Source: Crotophaga sulcirostris
Taxonomy: Eukaryota > Chordata > Aves > Cuculiformes > Crotophagidae
Length of the DNA stretch: 64,000 nucleotides
Assembly: GCA_013397455.1 (NCBI GenBank)
Contig: VYZB01000016.1
Coordinates: forward strand, 4,497,375-4,561,374
Reading direction: 5' to 3'
Shown: in pieces, positions 36,007 through 64,000 of the stretch
Position numbering within the stretch: the stretch's first letter is position 1
Layout of the letters: each line of letters opens with the position of its first letter
Position numbers and translations under genes: made by a program
Notes under the pieces: model-generated
Seen by the model: the letters and a program-made list of their open reading frames with translations, nothing else
What the model was told of the DNA's origin: nothing
Database searches by the model: none

Positions 36007-36563
36007 AAAGTTCATCTCAAAACAAACAAAAATAATAAAAGACATTAAGGCATCTTGTATTCAGTAACCATTCATATAGTAAAGATGACTTCTCTTTCTG
36101 ATACAAGAGAGCAGATCAGGAAAAAAAACCAAAACATTCTCCCAACGCATTTGGCAGAATGCTGGCTTCCACTATCCCACCACTCAGTCAGCAAACCCCT
36201 TGAAGGAATACCCATTTCTCCAATGAAAGAGCTACAAAATCCCACCACTCATTGAGACATGTGCAAGAAAGCACTTTTCCCTCCTCTCAGATATCCAAAC
36301 TTCTGAAAAGATGCACTCTGGAGAAAGGCTAATGGACGGATACCACAGAGCATAAAGGAGGCATACTCCTGCAGTAACCACTCATTTTTTTAACTGACTA
36401 GGATATTTGGCCTTGCTTTTGCTGATATTTACTGTTTCAGCCAGCAACTAGTGAAAACAGGAACACAAGCTCTAATCTATATAGCAACGTAACAACTTTT
36501 ATGTTCTCCTTCTACATTCATACTACATAAATGAATGACAAAGGTCATGTTTCCATGGAATAA

Positions 36564-36569
36564 TTTATT
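36564..36569 (-). terminator. RWDD4: Proximal candidate poly(A) signal of RWDD4
   Basis: AATAAA on the minus strand, about 400 nt after the RWDD4 stop codon. Confidence 0.4.
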
Positions 36570-36967
36570 TTTAATTATGCTCTCAAGTGACCAATCACTG
36601 TTATAGTGCTTTTTCTTCTTCAACTGGAATAAGAACATCAGGAAATGTTTACAGTATTTTTGGGTTCACTATAACAGGATTTTACTACAGAGTAAAATAT
36701 AAATTAATAAACACTGCATATAGCACTATTCACTTCACCACATTGGCTCTCTATATCCCTTGTCACATTCTAACCTTCATTTAAGGCAAGTTTGTATTTT
36801 TTTTCCCCAAAGACCACATAGTCTCTAGATAAACTTGTGTGACTAGGTTTACGAGTTAGGAAATTTATAAAATGTTTACTTCAACAAATATGAAAGTTAT
36901 TAAGAGAAAGATGGTGACCCATAATTGTACTGTATTAAAAGGTGGAGTTTCCTTGTACCCAAGTCCT

Positions 36968-63732
<26,765 letters not shown>

Positions 63733-64000
63733 GTAAGATGAAAAGATGGACCAATGGCTGGAAGAACATTAATGAAATAGAAGGAATGTTTTCAATCTAA
63801 AGGCTGCAATTCCCAGTCTCTTAGAAGCATTTCTAGTAGATAGAAAAAATGTGAATCAGCAGTATGATAGCCCAATTTAGGATGAGCAGTTTTGTAAGCA
63901 TAATCAGAAGAAAACCTTTTTATATTTGTTCTTAAAAAATAACTACAGGTGCGTTCTGCCCTGCAGAGTAATTTGTTAAAACGATGATTAGAAATAATTT

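Overview
This is a piece of vertebrate nuclear DNA, almost certainly from a bird. It has large introns with GT..AG borders and several CR1 LINEs whose 3' ends carry the ATTCTATG-type repeat typical of avian CR1. It also has LTR fragments of avian endogenous-retrovirus type and an AT-rich background broken by one CpG island. I cannot name the species. Three protein genes are recognised by remembered protein similarity and consistent exon phases: the last coding exon of ING2 (+), all of RWDD4 (-), and the first 22 coding exons of TRAPPC11 (+). This order (ING2, RWDD4, TRAPPC11) is the same as on human chromosome 4q35.

Layout. 1-3030 is ING2 intron 1, beginning inside a CR1 element; 3031-3701 is the ING2 terminal coding exon with its PHD finger. 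3.7-36.9 kb lies between the convergent 3' ends of ING2 and RWDD4. It would normally be called intergenic, but it holds two sets of protein-like, splice-flanked blocks that I think are remains of genes. On the + strand at 5.5-8.5 kb, four blocks match, in order, the AAA+ clamp-loader core of an ATAD5/Elg1-like protein (Walker A, post-Walker A strand, Walker B/sensor 1, sensor 2), with the P-loop damaged and a stop in the Walker B block. On the - strand between 35.8 and 16.9 kb lies a series of candidate exons, some phase-compatible with each other, one with several stops. I do not recognise their family. The same region holds CR1 copies, an ERVL-like LTR fragment, a 73-bp exact tandem duplication and a long hairpin.

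36.9-43.9 kb is RWDD4 on the minus strand (7 coding exons, 185 residues). 43.86-44.60 kb is a shared CpG-island promoter for RWDD4 and TRAPPC11, whose start codons are 744 bp apart. It contains a tandem duplication rich in inverted CCAAT (ATTGG) boxes. 44.6-63.7 kb holds TRAPPC11 coding exons 1-22 (876 codons, roughly three quarters of the protein); the C-terminal exons lie beyond the window.

Functionally the recognised genes are unrelated housekeeping genes: ING2 reads H3K4me3 in Sin3/HDAC complexes, RWDD4 is a small RWD-domain protein of poorly known role, and TRAPPC11 is a TRAPP III subunit for ER-Golgi traffic. RWDD4 and TRAPPC11 probably share one promoter. Exon borders were placed by eye from splice consensus, reading phase and remembered human proteins. 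Calls for the gene relics are inference.
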